Positions 48,101-61,300 are shown, counted from the stretch's first letter. The stretch is DNA of 64,000 nt from Ramazzottius varieornatus (GCA_001949185.1 BDGG01000012.1:750824-814823); one strand, 5' to 3'. Made by a program: numbers and translations. Notes: generated by a model not told the origin, from the sequence alone.

Positions 48101-48684
48101 TGTCCTTCACCCCAACCTGTCTGATCGCTTTGAACAAAGACTTGAAGATGCCCAAGATTAGCTTCAAATCTGCTGCCGATCCCAAGAAGTTCGCCTATCC
48201 TCCGCCCGTCGAAGAGAAGAAGACCACCACTCAAGACAAGGTCCAGACTGCCGTCCTGAGTATCACGGCTAAACAGCGACGTAAAGATGAGTTGAAGGAA
48301 AAGAAGCTGAAAGACGAACAAAGTGTGGACAAGATGGACATTGACGAGGAGAGGCCTGCTGAAGAAAGCAAGACAGCGGAGGAAAAGACAGAAGACAAGG
48401 CCGGTGCGGAGGGGGAGAAGATGGAGGAAGTCCCAGCCGATCACGAGATCTTGCCTAACCCAGCCCGCGTCATGCACGCACAGTTGCGCGTAATGAGCTT
48501 TGCCGAAGAGACTCGGTATCGACCCTTAAAGCCGATTACCACGGGAGGGATCATTCTGCTGGCTGACACCAGTTCGGACCCGGAGGATATCGTGGAGAAC
48601 TTGGCGGCTTCTGGTCCAAAGTACGAAGGGGATGACCAAGAACCTTCGCCTCCCGAGCCTTTTGAATATGTGGAAACTGATTAA
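45130..48684 (+). CDS. PSMD1: PSMD1 (RPN2), 26S proteasome base subunit
   Basis: PSMD1/RPN2 is the large toroidal PC-repeat scaffold of the 19S regulatory particle base. Five exons (45130-45598, 45831-46422, 46643-47538, 47614-47866, 48069-48684) join to 941 residues; human has 953. It opens [20 protein letters not shown]. The PC repeats are clear: [69 protein letters not shown]. The C-terminus has [33 protein letters not shown], a Lys/Glu-rich linker and the ending [14 protein letters not shown], which docks RPN13 in other species. Intron 1 contains a short hairpin; intron 4 a palindromic repeat. Confidence 0.97.
45698..45755. repeat. short inverted repeat in PSMD1 intron 1
   Basis: GCGGACCTGCATACA faces TGTATGTAGGTCCG about 27 bases further on, with one mismatch in the stem. 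It may be a small foldback remnant. Confidence 0.6.
47896..48016. repeat. intronic palindromic element, copy 14 (PSMD1 intron 4)
   Basis: The left end is ACGCAAACGAACTCGACAAA, and CAAGCGACGCACGCCGTCAG faces AACCGTGCGCCATTTGGGAA. It closely resembles copy 6 in its flanks (TGCTGAGCTC at the right). Confidence 0.86.
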
Positions 48685-48986
48685 TAGTTTGCTGTTTTGT
48701 AATGATAATCTTTGGACGTGCAAGAGTCAGTAAAGATGTCCCATTTTCGGTCTGGATTTTTCACTGATGGTTAATAACTTAATTTTCATCTCGAATTTAT
48801 ACTTGTCTACCATCCATAAAATTCACCAAGGTACAGTCAACACGATGTTCCAAGTATACACAGGAGTGAACTTTATGTTATGACATTGTGTCAGAACGAA
48901 TCGCCCGGCTCCGTCAGAAAAAGGTAGTCAAAGTAACGATAGAATCCAAACAGACAGAAAATAATTAGAAGAATAATCAGACGAAA
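48685..48986. other. convergent gap between PSMD1 and PSMD12
   Basis: A/T-rich 302 bases lie between two stop codons. No separate feature was seen. Confidence 0.4.
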
Positions 48987-50888
48987 CTATTCTCGATCAC
49001 CAGTAGCAGCTACTGCATGTTCCATGCCATACACCATTTCTTCCTTGTTGATCAAATGATTAGTCTGATTAATCATCTCCATGAGTTTCGAGACATTTCC
49101 GGCCCACTCATCCAGAGTAGCATTGACGTTCTTCTGCGGCCGGAAAACGATCGTACCTTCTGGTCTGTCAATTCGTGCAAAGATGGTCCTCTTCGTCACC
49201 TGTAAAGTTCATTCTTGACCATTAATTGTCTGATGAAACATTCGTAATCTGGTGCAAGCGCATAGTCAGACTCACCAGTTTGCCGATATATTCTTCAGCT
49301 TCGAAGGAATCGAGACTCAAAAGCTGAGAGAGACGATTGACGGAGATCTTAGCGTAGTACAAAGCCATGATGCGGATATTGTGCTCTATGACTCTCTGAC
49401 GAAGGTGTTCCCAGCGTTTAGGCCCATCAGTGGCATCAGGCTGGAAGACGTAGACGGCAGGGAGAGCTGGGGTACCTTTACGCAGAGGACCTTCTAACTC
49501 GGCGGCGAATACGGTCCACTGGATGACTTCTGCCGTGACGAAGAGTTTCAAAAATTTCCTGCAAGTACATCAATATTATGGTTAGCAGGCATCGCGTTAA
49601 CCCTGCAAGCATCGAGGAACGCTTGTACTGTCAGGTCTCGACGGTTTTCTATGTCGTAAGTTTCTTACTTGTATACAGGAATATCGTCCAGCTTCTTCTC
49701 GAGCGACAGCCTGTGCATCATGTCCGATTGCTCGTTGTCGTACGGAGCGAGCAAAAGGTAAGAAATCATGCACTGCAGGGCCTAGAATACAAAGGCATTA
49801 TCAAAATAATCCCGAATTCAAGCCAAAATTTAAACAGTATTCTTTTGCGCGACACAAGACTGTTCCTACCAACCTGGAGCGAATCCACCTGACTCTCTTG
49901 GACTTTTTTAGTGGTGTAGATAGCGTTGTAGTGTCGAGCCACGCTAATGTACTTTTCGTCGTGCTCATCCAGCTCGATCATCAGCTTGTAGTACTTCAGC
50001 TTCAGATCCTGTAAACATAAAGTGCGTGAAGCGCGCATTCGTCCAGACGGCGGCCTTATAGCAAGTTTCTGCAGTTTATTATTCGGCTTACCTGATTTGC
50101 CTCGTCGTCGAAGAACCTTGTGCTAATCTTTCGACTAATAATCTGCGTACGTATGTAGTCCTTCTTTGCTAAACACAACCGCATCTGTTCCAGTAACATC
50201 TCGACTTTCTCGCGACGGTCCATCGAGCCAAAGGTTTCGATCTAAACGGTAAGACTAACATGTCAAGACACGGGAAAAGTAGCGTACACTCCTTTTAAGC
50301 GATTAATGGGACGAAGACCATACCTGCAAGTCCTGCAACACTTCGGCACTCTCCTGTATCTTTCCTTCGCCTTCGAGCATGATAGCAAGCTTGTACGTAA
50401 TCCGAGCACGTTCGACCTCCACATAAATCTTTCCTTCTGTGACAGTTCGAATAGCTTCGATCACCTTCAACTGCACGGCTTTGTCAGGGACAGCTTCGAC
50501 TACACGCATACCCTCTTGAACCATCGCGGTGATTGCCTGCAACATAACAACAGACCTCTCTTACACCTGCCATGGTTGGACACATACACTGTTATAGTAC
50601 CTGTTTGAACTGACTGCGTCGTTTGCTAAGCGTGATCATCATCTCCGTCAGCTTGTCGAAATTTCCCACCGCCGCGCACATAGTGACGATCCCACACAGA
50701 AGCTTTCCCGACGAGATGGCATCTCCGCTCTGGCGACACTGTTTCTCGATTATTAACAGCTCGTCGATGGCCTCGGTCAGTTTTCCTGCCTTGGCCATTT
50801 GCTCAGCCTTCGGTAGCTGCGTCGCTACGGTGTCCGCGTAGTCCACCTCCATCTTGATCAGCTTACCTTCCGCCGAGGACATCGCCAT
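48987..50888 (-). CDS. PSMD12: PSMD12 (RPN5), 26S proteasome lid subunit
   Basis: PSMD12/RPN5 is a PCI-domain subunit of the 19S lid. Seven exons (50601-50888, 50324-50536, 50092-50241, 49874-50008, 49669-49781, 49276-49558, 48987-49199) join to 464 residues; human has 456. Landmarks are [74 protein letters not shown] and [17 protein letters not shown]. The PCI/winged-helix end reads [54 protein letters not shown] and [12 protein letters not shown]. It converges on PSMD1, another 19S subunit. Confidence 0.96.
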
Positions 50889-51371
50889 CTTTGAGCCGGC
50901 TGGTCACGCCTAGAGTAATAAACCCGAAGGAACGGATATGTCCTGAATTTGGAGACTGGAGACGGATCCGGAACTAAGAAACAAAGTTGGAAGGAAGAAA
51001 GATCGAAAGAACAAGTTTAGAAGGAATTTTTTCTGACTTGACGCTTTTGTCCAGCCGTTTTGCGAATAACAAATCAACACAGCCATTAATCAGAAGCTCC
51101 CCCCCCCACGATTCGATTTTCCATCGGTTACAATACCTTGATTGCAACAGCGATTGATTGTCGGTGGATTTCCCATGTGTGATGCTTTCCGACTGGATCT
51201 TCGCAAATCCTTGCTTGAATAATTATTAGCCTAATGAAACAACTCCGTAATTCGAGCAGGAACAAGCGTTCTTCCTCGAAAAGCTCTTGGTGTCCACCAC
51301 TGCTTATCCCGGACTTCCGACCAGATCTTTTGTCTGTAGAACTCGGCATCATCAGTGAGCTTTCTGGGAGT
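50889..51371. promoter_or_regulatory. divergent region between PSMD12 and SDHAF2
   Basis: These 483 bases hold both promoters. A run of nine C residues at about 51101-51109 stands out. In-frame codons upstream of the SDHAF2 ATG stay open but look non-coding. Confidence 0.4.
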
Positions 51372-52154
51372 ATGGCTTGTCCTGCTAGAGCGCTTTCGCG
51401 TTTCGGGTCAGGTCTGGGAGGCAGCTGTCGACAGTTTCTTGGTTGTTCTCGTAGCCTACCTCTCGTGCGGAATGCTTCACGATTTACTCCGCCTCACAAC
51501 CACATCGCGGACGAAGCCGGGAAAACCTCTCGACCAGAATCATGGAATCTTCCCAGCCCGGTTGAGATCGAATCGTCGGAGTATTCTACCCCTCCACTCC
51601 CACCGTATATCCCCCGAGAGAACGAACCACTAGACGTCAAGATTTCGCGTCTGTATTACCAGAGTCGGAAACGAGGGATGCTGGAGAACGGTCTGCTTTT
51701 AAGGTGAGACTACGGTGCGGGATGCTAATTTGTACCATCCTTTGAAGCACAGGTCGCGTTATTAAAGATACAAGACTCAACACTAATGTTTCGTCTGGCG
51801 TTTACGTCCCAGTACATTTGCTGACGAGTACCTCGAGAAGCTTACCCCGGAGCAACTCAGCGTATACGATCTGCTAATCAACCTTCCTTCAAATGACTGG
51901 GACATTTACTACTGGATATCAGGTGGGACATCTTGTTGTCGTGTGGGACCTATTGGGTTTTGTTTTACAGTGAGAGGTGACCAGCGGAACGGTCGGAGTG
52001 ACAGGGCGTTGCACACGATAACTGTTTTGTGTTTATAGGGGTCAAACCTGTTCCGGAGGAATTCCAGACCGACGTTATGGCTATGCTTCAAGATTTCGTG
52101 CAGAACAGAGGAAAGCATTCGAGAATACGACAGCCCGATCTGAAAGAAAGATAG
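51372..52154 (+). CDS. SDHAF2: SDHAF2 (SDH5), succinate dehydrogenase flavinylation factor
   Basis: SDHAF2 is the mitochondrial matrix factor that promotes covalent FAD attachment to SDHA. Three exons (51372-51703, 51813-51922, 52039-52154) give 185 residues. An Arg/Ser-rich N-terminus ([20 protein letters not shown]) fits a mitochondrial presequence. The core holds [19 protein letters not shown] (conserved RKRGMLEN), [20 protein letters not shown] and [12 protein letters not shown], matching the SdhE/SDHAF2 family. An in-frame ATG about 46 codons upstream is less likely, because the start chosen gives a normal presequence. Confidence 0.94.
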
Positions 52155-53227
52155 GTCTCCCCAACCAAAGCAGAACGCTCTAGTACAAGTTCAAGTTTTA
52201 AATTTTAGCGATGTTGTTTGCGGGCGTTCTGTCTTTGGAAACTTTATGACATTAATCCTTAGCGTTGTACGATGTCAAGAACGACATTGAACCTACAGTT
52301 CTGTTGTCCTTCAAAATATTGTTTGAAGTTGTTTCAGAAAGGTTTCCCCCGTACCGCTGATTGCTCTCGTAGTCTCGTTGACAGTTTCGAGTGTGCAGAC
52401 CTCCGCAGTGTAGGCAAGTGTAGGTATCAGAGGTCTGAACGCTTACCTCAAGTAATATACACTATGGTTTCCCTAAGATTCTCGAGTTTGACTATCGAGT
52501 TTCAATTTTGTTTTCTTAAGACCTGTAGCGACACCCTGGGGCCTTTGTTCTTCATGTCGATCAGCATAGTATGAGCATACTTTGACACGCCCAGTAGCAC
52601 CTGTGCACGTCAGATAGACGGGCGGTATGAGTTCTCAGCGATCTGTGAGCCTTCATGCACGTGCTCTACAATATGAATACCACAACGTTATGTATCATAC
52701 GTTGATTGACATCCATGCGTCCTTAGGTGCATGGAATCGAATGTACGGCAGTCCATGCGCATCGCTTCTTGGCATAAGTGTCAGATCTCTTGGGTAGAGA
52801 TTTGTTCATGCTAATTGAGTTTTGATTTCATATAAACCTCGACCTCCTCTCATGGAATCTTCGCTACCCAGTTGTCCTCCTGTCTCTAGTCCCTTTTGAA
52901 AATTGGTCGGGGATCTGCATCTACCGTTCTCCGAAAGTGAACTGAAGGTTTGCACGATAGTGCGTGTTTTGAGTCGTGATCGATGTTGGATGATGTTTGC
53001 TCAGAATCCAACTTACACCTTACCTTTACTTTTCGCAGTTCATTAGTTCTACTTGTACCTCTTCGAACGGATCGAAACCCAGCATCTGTATCGAACGGAA
53101 GGATTTTGAAAGGCAGTCGTAACGGTGTGCTGTTGAAGTTTTGCCACATCACACATGAAGACATCTTATTTGGAGCAGTGAACTTCCCGTTATCTGCCCT
53201 TGTATTATGACCAAGAGCATTCCACTA
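52155..53227. other. intergenic region upstream of TAOK
   Basis: Over 1 kb without a convincing gene. Small self-complementary motifs occur (for example ATCCATGCG near 52710 and CCATGCGCAT near 52760), but no element with clear ends. The TAOK promoter and possibly 5' UTR exons should be here. Confidence 0.4.
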
Positions 53228-56200
53228 TGCCCGTCGTGGCCAAGATTGGAAATCTGAAGGACCCGGACACTGCCCATCTGTTCAACAAGGAAGACCCCGA
53301 GAAAATCTTCGTTGATCTTCGTGAAATTGGGCATGGAAGCTTTGGAGCTGTCTACTATGTAAGACGATTGTCAAACAAATCAATCTGTGTCAACACATCG
53401 CAGTGATCAAGACATACGAACGGAAGCTATGATTGCCCTTTTTGGCTTTGATAGCTTTCTGTTCATACATGACATCAATATGACTAATTACTTACCTTCT
53501 CGTTGCAGGCCAAAAATGCAATCACACGAGAGGTGGTTGCAATCAAGAAAATGTCGTATATGGGAAAACAGGCAGCTGAGGTATATAACAAACTTCTAAT
53601 TAAGCAGGACTCCAAAAAGACGCAGTTTCTAGTCTTCGTTGTGGTGTTTTTTTACAGAAATGGCAGGATATCGTCAAGGAGGTCAAGTTTCTGCACATAG
53701 TCAAGCATCAGAACACCATCGAATACAAAGCATGCTTCCTGAAAGACCACACAGCATGGCTGGTTATGGAGTACTGCCTCGGTTCCGCAGCTGACATCAT
53801 CGAAGTGCACAAGAAGCCTCTGAAGGAGAATGAAATTGCTGCCATCTGCCAAGGCGCTCTCCTGGGTCTCGCCTACCTTCATTCCTTAGGCAAAATACAT
53901 CGCGATGTGAAAGCTGGAAACATTCTGCTAACTGACTATGGAGGTGTCAAACTCGCTGACTTCGGATCAGCTGCGTTTGCCTGTCCTGCAAACAGCTTTG
54001 TGGGAACCCCTTATTGGATGGTACGTTGCAAACCACTCCACCATGACATATGCGCGAGAATCCATATGACTTTACCATTCGTAATGAGATATTTTCCTTA
54101 GGCGCCGGAAGTCATATTGGCCATGGAGGAAGGGCAGTACGAGGGCAAAGTGGACGTCTGGTCCACTGGTATTACCTGCATTGAACTAGGTGAGTGAAGT
54201 AGCGGAGCTCGATAGTATTTCTGGTGTAAAAAAGCTTTCGGAAAGCTAATGAATGTGTTGTTCGCCGTTACAGCGGAAAAGAAGCCTCCGTATTTCAATA
54301 TGAACGCCATGAGCGCCTTGTATCACATTGCTCAAAATGAACCTCCACGTTTGACGGGTGGTGATTGGTGAGTTTTCTGTCTGTCAGTCATCTATCTATC
54401 TATTATTACTTTCTAGAAGACCCAAACTGACTTATTGGCGTCTTCGTTCAGGTCTTCCGAATTCCGTGACTTTGTGTCTCTTGCCTTGGCCAAAAACCCT
54501 GAGGAACGACCAACTGCGGTGCAGCTGCTGGATGTGACTTTCATTCAACGACCACGTCCTGTGACCGTTCTCCGCGACCTGATACAACGAACCAAGCAGG
54601 CTGTGAGAGAGCTGGACAATCTCAACTACAAGAAGATGAAGAAGCTGCTAATTCGTGAAAAGCTACATCGTGATGAGAGAGGAGATGGTGATGGACCTGA
54701 AGGACTTGACGTAAGCACAGACAACACGCCAACAATCTGGACGCCCAAACTCACTAACATATCAACTTTTCATAATTCTAACCAATGTAGACGTTATAGT
54801 TTATTCCCACGTTAATTTGGAACGTGGGAAAATGACTTGAACCAGATTGTTTTCCCAAGTGGCGCACACTTCCAGACAATAACAATGAAAATGTGAGCCA
54901 CTTGAGATGAAAATCTGCTTCGACTCGTTTGCCCACCTCCCCCTTACTTATCAACAGAAGGTGACTGATCAGGCAAACTCTTTTTTTTCAGGATTCGAGT
55001 AGAAACAGTCCGTCAGACAGTCTTGCAAGTTTGCAGAGTAGCGCCGTCAGTGCTGTAAGCAGTGGGGAGAGTGATGATAGCATCAAGGCGTCATCATCCA
55101 GCAAAGCGGAAGGCAAGCGTCGATCATCGGGTCGACCTAATGAGCGGGTACGTGTAGTCTTCTTTACCACATGGCGTCCCTCAAGTGTTCATGTTTACGA
55201 CCGTACTTATCGTGATTTCTCTGATATAGCCATTACAGTTATCTGAAGCGACAAGCGCTATCGAACCGCAAAGCTCCAGCAGTAACTTTCTCACTATACG
55301 CCCAACTGCCGTCGTGACGAGAGAGCAGAAGGAAAGAGAGAATGAACTGGTTGAGCAAATGAGCGGGTATAAACGAATGATTAGAGACCATCAGAAAGCT
55401 TACCAACAGGTAAAACGAACGATGACTTAGAATAGTGAAATATGAGACTTCGGCAAATGAGTTGAACACTATCTCCATTGGCGCAGTCTTTATTGCTGTT
55501 AGCCAAAGGCGTGCGCCACTTGGAAAAACGATCCTGTTCAACTTAGTTGCGACGGGCCAAATATTCTAAGCAAATTATTTTTTGCAGTATGAGAGCAGAT
55601 GTAAGAATGAGATGGATGCGCATAAGATGCGACTCGACCGTGAGTACGAAGCTCTGCTGCAGACATTCGCCAAGGAGCTGGAGAAGCTACAGATGAAGCA
55701 GCACAGTGAGATGGACCAAAGGACCAAGTCAAACATGCTGCACGAGCGGAAGTTGTATAAGAACATTATGCAGCAGCACGATGAGCAATTACGCATGTGT
55801 CAACTGCAGCACAAGAAGGAGTACAAACAGAGCAAGGATAAAGTTCGCATAGTAAGTACCTGTAATCGTTTTCCCACTTCCGCTTCTTCGGGTTATACAT
55901 GTTTTTCGTTTGTGCCATAGGATTTATCCGACCAGAATTCAACGCCAAAGAAAGAACGGGAGGACATAGTACGCCGCCATAAAGAATCGGTCTCTAGTCA
56001 GCATCAACAAACCGAGCAAAAGTTGCAAAGCGATCAGAAGAGCCATCTCGAACTGGAGATGCGGCGGTTCAAACGGAAGAAGCTGTTGCAGTACCACGCC
56101 CTTGAACAGGAACTACTACAAGAAGTAAATACGACAGATAGTGTAGTTTTCATGTACGGTGACGCTCAATGTAATGTTTTCAGGAGCTCAAGAAACGCCA

Positions 56201-57453
56201 AAGTCAACTCGAACTAGCTCATGCAATGTTGCTCAGGCATCACGACTCAACGCAGGATCTGGAATACAGGCAGCTAGGAGTTCTACACACAGTCCGTGAG
56301 GATCAGGCATGTGAAACCCTCATTGTTTGCGTTCTTCTGTCATCTACCGAGACCAATATTAACGTCGATTTTTCTTTTGATTCTAGCTACGGAAGCAACA
56401 CCACGCGGAAGTAACCCATCAGAACCAGTACAGTGAGCGTTCAGAGAAAGAATTACGGAAGCGGCACGCAATGGAGCAGAAGGCTCAACCTAAAAGCTTG
56501 AAGGTACTTGCTGTCCTTTATGCATTCATAGCCCTATGGTGTTCCTTTGGAATACGGGAACCGTCTGATTGATTACGAATTGTCTTCCAGCAACGGGAAT
56601 TGTTGATCCGAAAGCAGTTTCTGGATGCCTGTAAGGTGCAGACACGTCAGTACAAAGCACTGAAGGCGCAAGTATTAGACAGTACGCCGAAAGAAAAGCA
56701 GAAGGACATCATCAAGCGACTGAAAGATGAACAGCACCGGAAGCTGGCCATCCTTGGTGAACAGTACGAACAGAGCATATCCGAGATGCTTCAGCAATCT
56801 ACGGTAAGATCCGTCTGAAACGTAGAGCCGCGTTTTCTTACATTGTATGTCCTCTTTTTAGCTACGACTGGACGAAGCTCAAGAGGTAGAAGCCCGGGAG
56901 TTACGAGAAAGGCTCCACCAGGAATACGAGATGCTTCTTGCCTACCAAAGTAAAGTCCGAATCCATGCTGAGAATCAGAGAAATGTAGAGAAACGACAAC
57001 TAGAAGAAAAGGTGTCGCTACGGAGAGCCATGCTGGAGAGCAAGGTAAGCTGTCTGTTGTCCAAGAAACTCTTTCTTGTCCTTCGCTTGTTCGGGTTTCT
57101 CAACTTGACTAATGTTTTTTGTGTCTTCATTGTTAAACAAGTCTGCCTTCTTGCTTGAGTTTTTTCAAACTTTTCCGTTACGATAGATGGAAGAAGAAGC
57201 TCAGCAGTTTCGGCGGGAGAAGTCTGAGCGCATACGTCAGCTTCATGGTCGTCAGGCTAAAGACATAGAAAGGTTCGATGCAGACAGTGCTCGATATGGT
57301 TTCGACGCTCTGCTGGTGGTTCAGGAATCTAGCGGACTCGATGATCTCCTTCGGAATGACGATGATCGAATCAGCATTTCCGCCAGTCGTCTCAGTCTGG
57401 TACCGCAATCCACGTCTTCGCATTTCGCCGGCAGGTTCTCATCAACGCAATGA
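53228..57453 (+). CDS. TAO kinase (TAOK1/2/3 homologue), STE20 family MAP3K
   Basis: TAO kinases are STE20-like Ser/Thr kinases that activate p38/JNK MKKs and Hippo kinases and regulate microtubules. Fifteen exons join to 901 residues, matching the TAOK length. The N-terminal kinase has the Gly loop [16 protein letters not shown] (Lys), HRDVKAGN (catalytic loop), ADFGSA (DFG), VGTPYWMAPEVI and [14 protein letters not shown]. After a Ser-rich linker comes the long C-terminal coiled coil ([55 protein letters not shown]). Exon 11 ends CAG followed by GCATGT, so intron 11 appears to be GC-AG. Introns 6 and 8 carry palindromic repeats. The start [19 protein letters not shown] fits the family. Confidence 0.95.
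54818..54943. repeat. intronic palindromic element, copy 15 (TAOK intron 6)
   Basis: The left end is GGAACGTGGGAAAATGACTT, CAAGTGGCGCACACTTCCAG faces AATGTGAGCCACTTGAG, and the right end is CGTTTGCCCACCTCCCC. Immediately upstream, TTCCCACGTTAA mirrors the left end, as if a second terminus were left behind. Confidence 0.88.
55451..55560. repeat. intronic palindromic element, copy 16 (TAOK intron 8)
   Basis: CGGCAAATGAGTTGAACACT at the left, CCATTGGCGCAGTC facing GGCGTGCGCCACTTGG, and GTTCAACTTAGTTGCGACGG at the right. Confidence 0.87.
56307..56386 (+). other. GC-AG intron in TAOK
   Basis: The intron begins GCATGT directly after codons for REDQ and ends TTCTAG before LRKQHH. No GT donor keeps the family-conserved LRE(E/D)QLRKQH junction and the frame. 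Confidence 0.8.
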
Positions 57454-58301
57454 TGGATTTTTGTTTCTTTTGTGATTTTATGTCTTGGCTTTTATGTCGA
57501 ATTAGACTTGTCTCTTGTGGCGTGCTCCACTCTCAATCAAGAACGTTCTAGGCTATGTTTTTATCGGGTAACGTGACGTCATGTCGTAAGTGCGTGGAGC
57601 CGTGTGGCCTCCGGTCTTGTCTTTGAAGTTGCCACTCAGGCTGCCTTTGCAACCTCTCATTTTTTACTTGTTTGACGTTTCCGGTCGCACTCTGTGTAAC
57701 AAACTTTTTATCTGTTTATTTATTGTGAAATTGCCGCGGTCAGTCCAGTAGAAGAAATGAGATCAAAAGTTGTCTTCTGACATCATCCATAAAAAAGGTA
57801 CGTAGTTTATACGCGGAAATGAAAAACGATTAATCCTGCACCTACATACCGTAATTGTACTGAGACCTACAGTGACCACGGTGGCTCAGTAGGCAGGCGC
57901 ATAAAACACGAATTGCCTAACCCTTCGAAAACCCCCAAAGAAACGATATCTCGGCAAGACATTTGGAGACCCAGTCCCCTTTTTTAATGTGAAACCCACA
58001 GGACGAACCTATACAGTTCGTAAGACAGCAAAGAACTTTGACTTGATAGCTAGCATAATTATGTACATCAGTAGCTTATGTATCTGACGTCCGAACTGTA
58101 TGAGGGCATCAGCAGACAAGAGCACGCAATCGCTTTCCGAAAGCTCAGCGGGAAAAGACTACAGTTTGAAACCATCGATAAAAAACTACTAGTCTAAAAA
58201 GAATTTGCTGCGTAGGATATATTACAACTATGAAAAGCCCCGCAAACTTCCTTATCAATCAGAAAAACTTGAAACAAAGAAGAAGGGTTAGAGAAGATAA
58301 T
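57454..58301. other. convergent gap between TAOK and the MTMR gene
   Basis: About 850 bases with no gene recognised. A short tract near 57890 (GGTGGCTCAGTAGGCAGGCG) resembles a tRNA A box but no cloverleaf forms. Confidence 0.4.
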
Positions 58302-61300
58302 CTATGCGCGTGTACTCTGAGGCGGTCTATGGAAGGGCACTTTCACTCCGTTATTCTGCTTGTGCTGCTCGATATAACAAGGGTAACATACCCTGACCGG
58401 ACTGAATAGCCGATCTTGTGGCAGTGGAACTTGATAATCGGAGCAGTTTCGACAGAATACTAACCCGCATTTCCTGCAAAAAATACCAGTAAATTGGTAT
58501 CCTGGTCTTAGCAATCACCAACACCGCGGGCAATGCGTCGAACCAGATTGTCATCCCAAGTGGACGTTTCCATTGTTGCTGGCTAAGAGTAGCGCCACTT
58601 GGGCAGACAACCTGGTTCAGTTCATTTGCCCACGTTCCGAATCTGGACTTCGCCTTACCGGCAATGGTGTTTCCTCTTCCCAAGCCAAAATCTTGATTCA
58701 CAATGGTGACACTTGGTCACACACTGGTCCGGAACCCAGGGCGTATTCTGTACAAAGCAGGTTATCTAATAAATCGGAAACTCAAAAGAACGTCGACTTT
58801 ACCTTCGCGGTTTCATCGTCAATGTTGTCCCAGCTGACGTCGGAGCCGTATGATGTCCCGTAGTCCACCACATCGGCTCCTAAGCTAAGAGGCTCCATGC
58901 TCAACGGATGTTCGTCAAGACACAGTTCCCTCTTGAGATAACTGCCGTTCCCGTTCGTTAGACCGTTATGCTGTTTCATCGACATCTTGACAGAAGACAA
59001 TTCTCTCCTCAAATTATCGACCTCCTTCTACAAAAAATCATGTCCAATCAAACCAGTATCGACGAACTTTGTTATCTGGAAGCTGAGCGACAAAACTTCC
59101 AAGATTGGTTTTCCAAGCGGCGCACGTTTCCATTATTACTGGCTGGCAGCGTGCGCCACTCAGGGTAACGATCTTGTGGGTCTTGTTTGCCCAGTTCCCA
59201 CCCGTTAAGCAAAGAATACACCAACCTGGTACGTGTCGCGAATCTGCCGAAGACGCGTCTGCCTCTCATCGAACAGAATCGCCAACCCATCCGGTCCAAG
59301 TTGCCTTCTCACCACAGCCAGCTTCTGGTCCTGGTATGACTCGTTCCCTTCGCTATGTAGACTATCGTTACTGGAGGCCGACGTCAGGTGTCTCGAAGTC
59401 CTTCTCGGTCTCGTCGGCGAGTTGATCGGCGAAGTATGATGGTTGACTTCCACCATCTTCAACGGCGTCGGCGTCAGTGAAGCCGTCAGGTAATTCGGCG
59501 TACCCATCCTCTTCGGAATGCTCATTCCACCAAAGCCGTTCGGCTCAGTGAACGTCGACATGGCTGAGGTTATCAACGACTCGCTGATCTTATGGCCATT
59601 CTCCATAGGCAAACCGTTCCTCAACCCATTCTTGTACGAAGGAGATCCACCGTTCTCAAAGTTCTCTCTGGATGTCGAGAATGTCACAGTTTCAGATGTA
59701 TCATTCAACGGAAGCGACACTTCCTCATCCGTCGGTTCCTCGTCGTCCGACCTCACCGTCATGTCTTGGTTCGACGGGTACCTTTCGAGTAGAATACCCT
59801 GAATGTTATCTTCACCTGTTATGGTGTCAGTAGATCGTTCCATGATTGAGTGAGGTTTCACTGGGGGTATCAGTTCTGACTCGGACGACGTACTTTCTAT
59901 CAACGGTACCGCTGTTATCAAGTGAGGCGTTGATTGAGAGACAATCGGCACTTGATTGACTTTACTCTCGGCAGTGAGTTCATCCTCTTCTCCCTCACTA
60001 GAGATTGTCTGGGTGTTCGGTAGCGATATGGACTTGTGGAGAGACCTCACTGACAGCGGACTGGACTCTGAAGGTGAACCGGAAGCTGAGTCTTCGTCGG
60101 TGGCACCGTTGGTGTCGGCTGAAAGCAGGTTCAACGCGCTCGCACTTCGGTGAAGATGGACGTCCATGCTTTGGGTGGCTAGCACGTTGTTGGTTAATTG
60201 CTCGACGGAGCGAGTGCGTGGCATGCTGGGATTACCGATCTTCGGGTCCAGACCGATCATCTGGACTTCGGGAGGGTGGACGTTGGCCGACAGTGGGTTC
60301 AACTCTGTAATGTACAGGTTAGCCCAGAAGACTAGGTTTCTCACAGAGAAGTCCGGACGAAGAATCTGTGAAAAGGAGACTTGCTGACGAACCGCGAGCA
60401 AAATTTGAAAAGAAAAGGCACTCACCATTTCGCGCTTCGTGTACAAGAGATTGCTGAAACACTCGTCTGCTTCTTGTTGCAGGTAACTCCATAGAGAGTA
60501 GGTTCTGTCGTTGACGGAATTCTTTTCCCTCTCACGAGGATTGTTGCACAGGAATGTCCCAAAGAAACAAGAATACGAGTGATGTGCGACATGAATCTAT
60601 AACACACGGTATTATGAAAAAGTTTTTATTCATTTTTCAGAAGGAAAGTGGAAGAAGATTCATGAAATTTATGCCCACCAGATATGCTTCGTTAAACTCA
60701 AAATCCACCGGAAACTGGCAAACCAACTGAAATACGCAGTCTAGCCACTGGAGGAATATTGGACATCGCTCGGTCTCGTCCGTAACGAGACTGTGACCGC
60801 ATCGATCGGCGAACTTGTGTCCAAACTCCAACCATTGCCATTCAATGAGCATCTGGAAGCCCTGCAAGCAAAACCACCTTTACATCAAAAACCTGCGTAC
60901 TGCATACCGAAGGATCACATTTACCCTGATAGTGCGGTAATGCGAGTCCATCATGAGCATTGCGAGAGCGACAATCTGAGTCGTTCGGTCCCATCCATCG
61001 GAGCAATGGACTAAGACCGGTCTTCCCTCCACATCCAAGGCGTTGGTCACGTGACACGTCGTTCTGATGATTGCCGAAACGTGGTGCAACCAGAGCGACT
61101 TGTCAAGGGTCGACATGAAGCTATAACAAGAAAACATCACCATTGACTCAGCATTACATTATCTACAGTTTGATACTATCAACAAACCATGAAGTAATCA
61201 AGGCACACTGATCTTCCAGGCAAATCAAAGACCCAAGTACCTCAGTGTAGCTACGACAAGAATAAACTTACTCTACTCTGTCCGCGGGCGACGTGCATAG

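Noticed and set aside
57885-57960. tRNA-like tract with GGTGGCTCAGTAGG and CCTTCGAAA
   Set aside because: No acceptor or anticodon stem can be formed around it, so it is at most a decayed tRNA-derived sequence.
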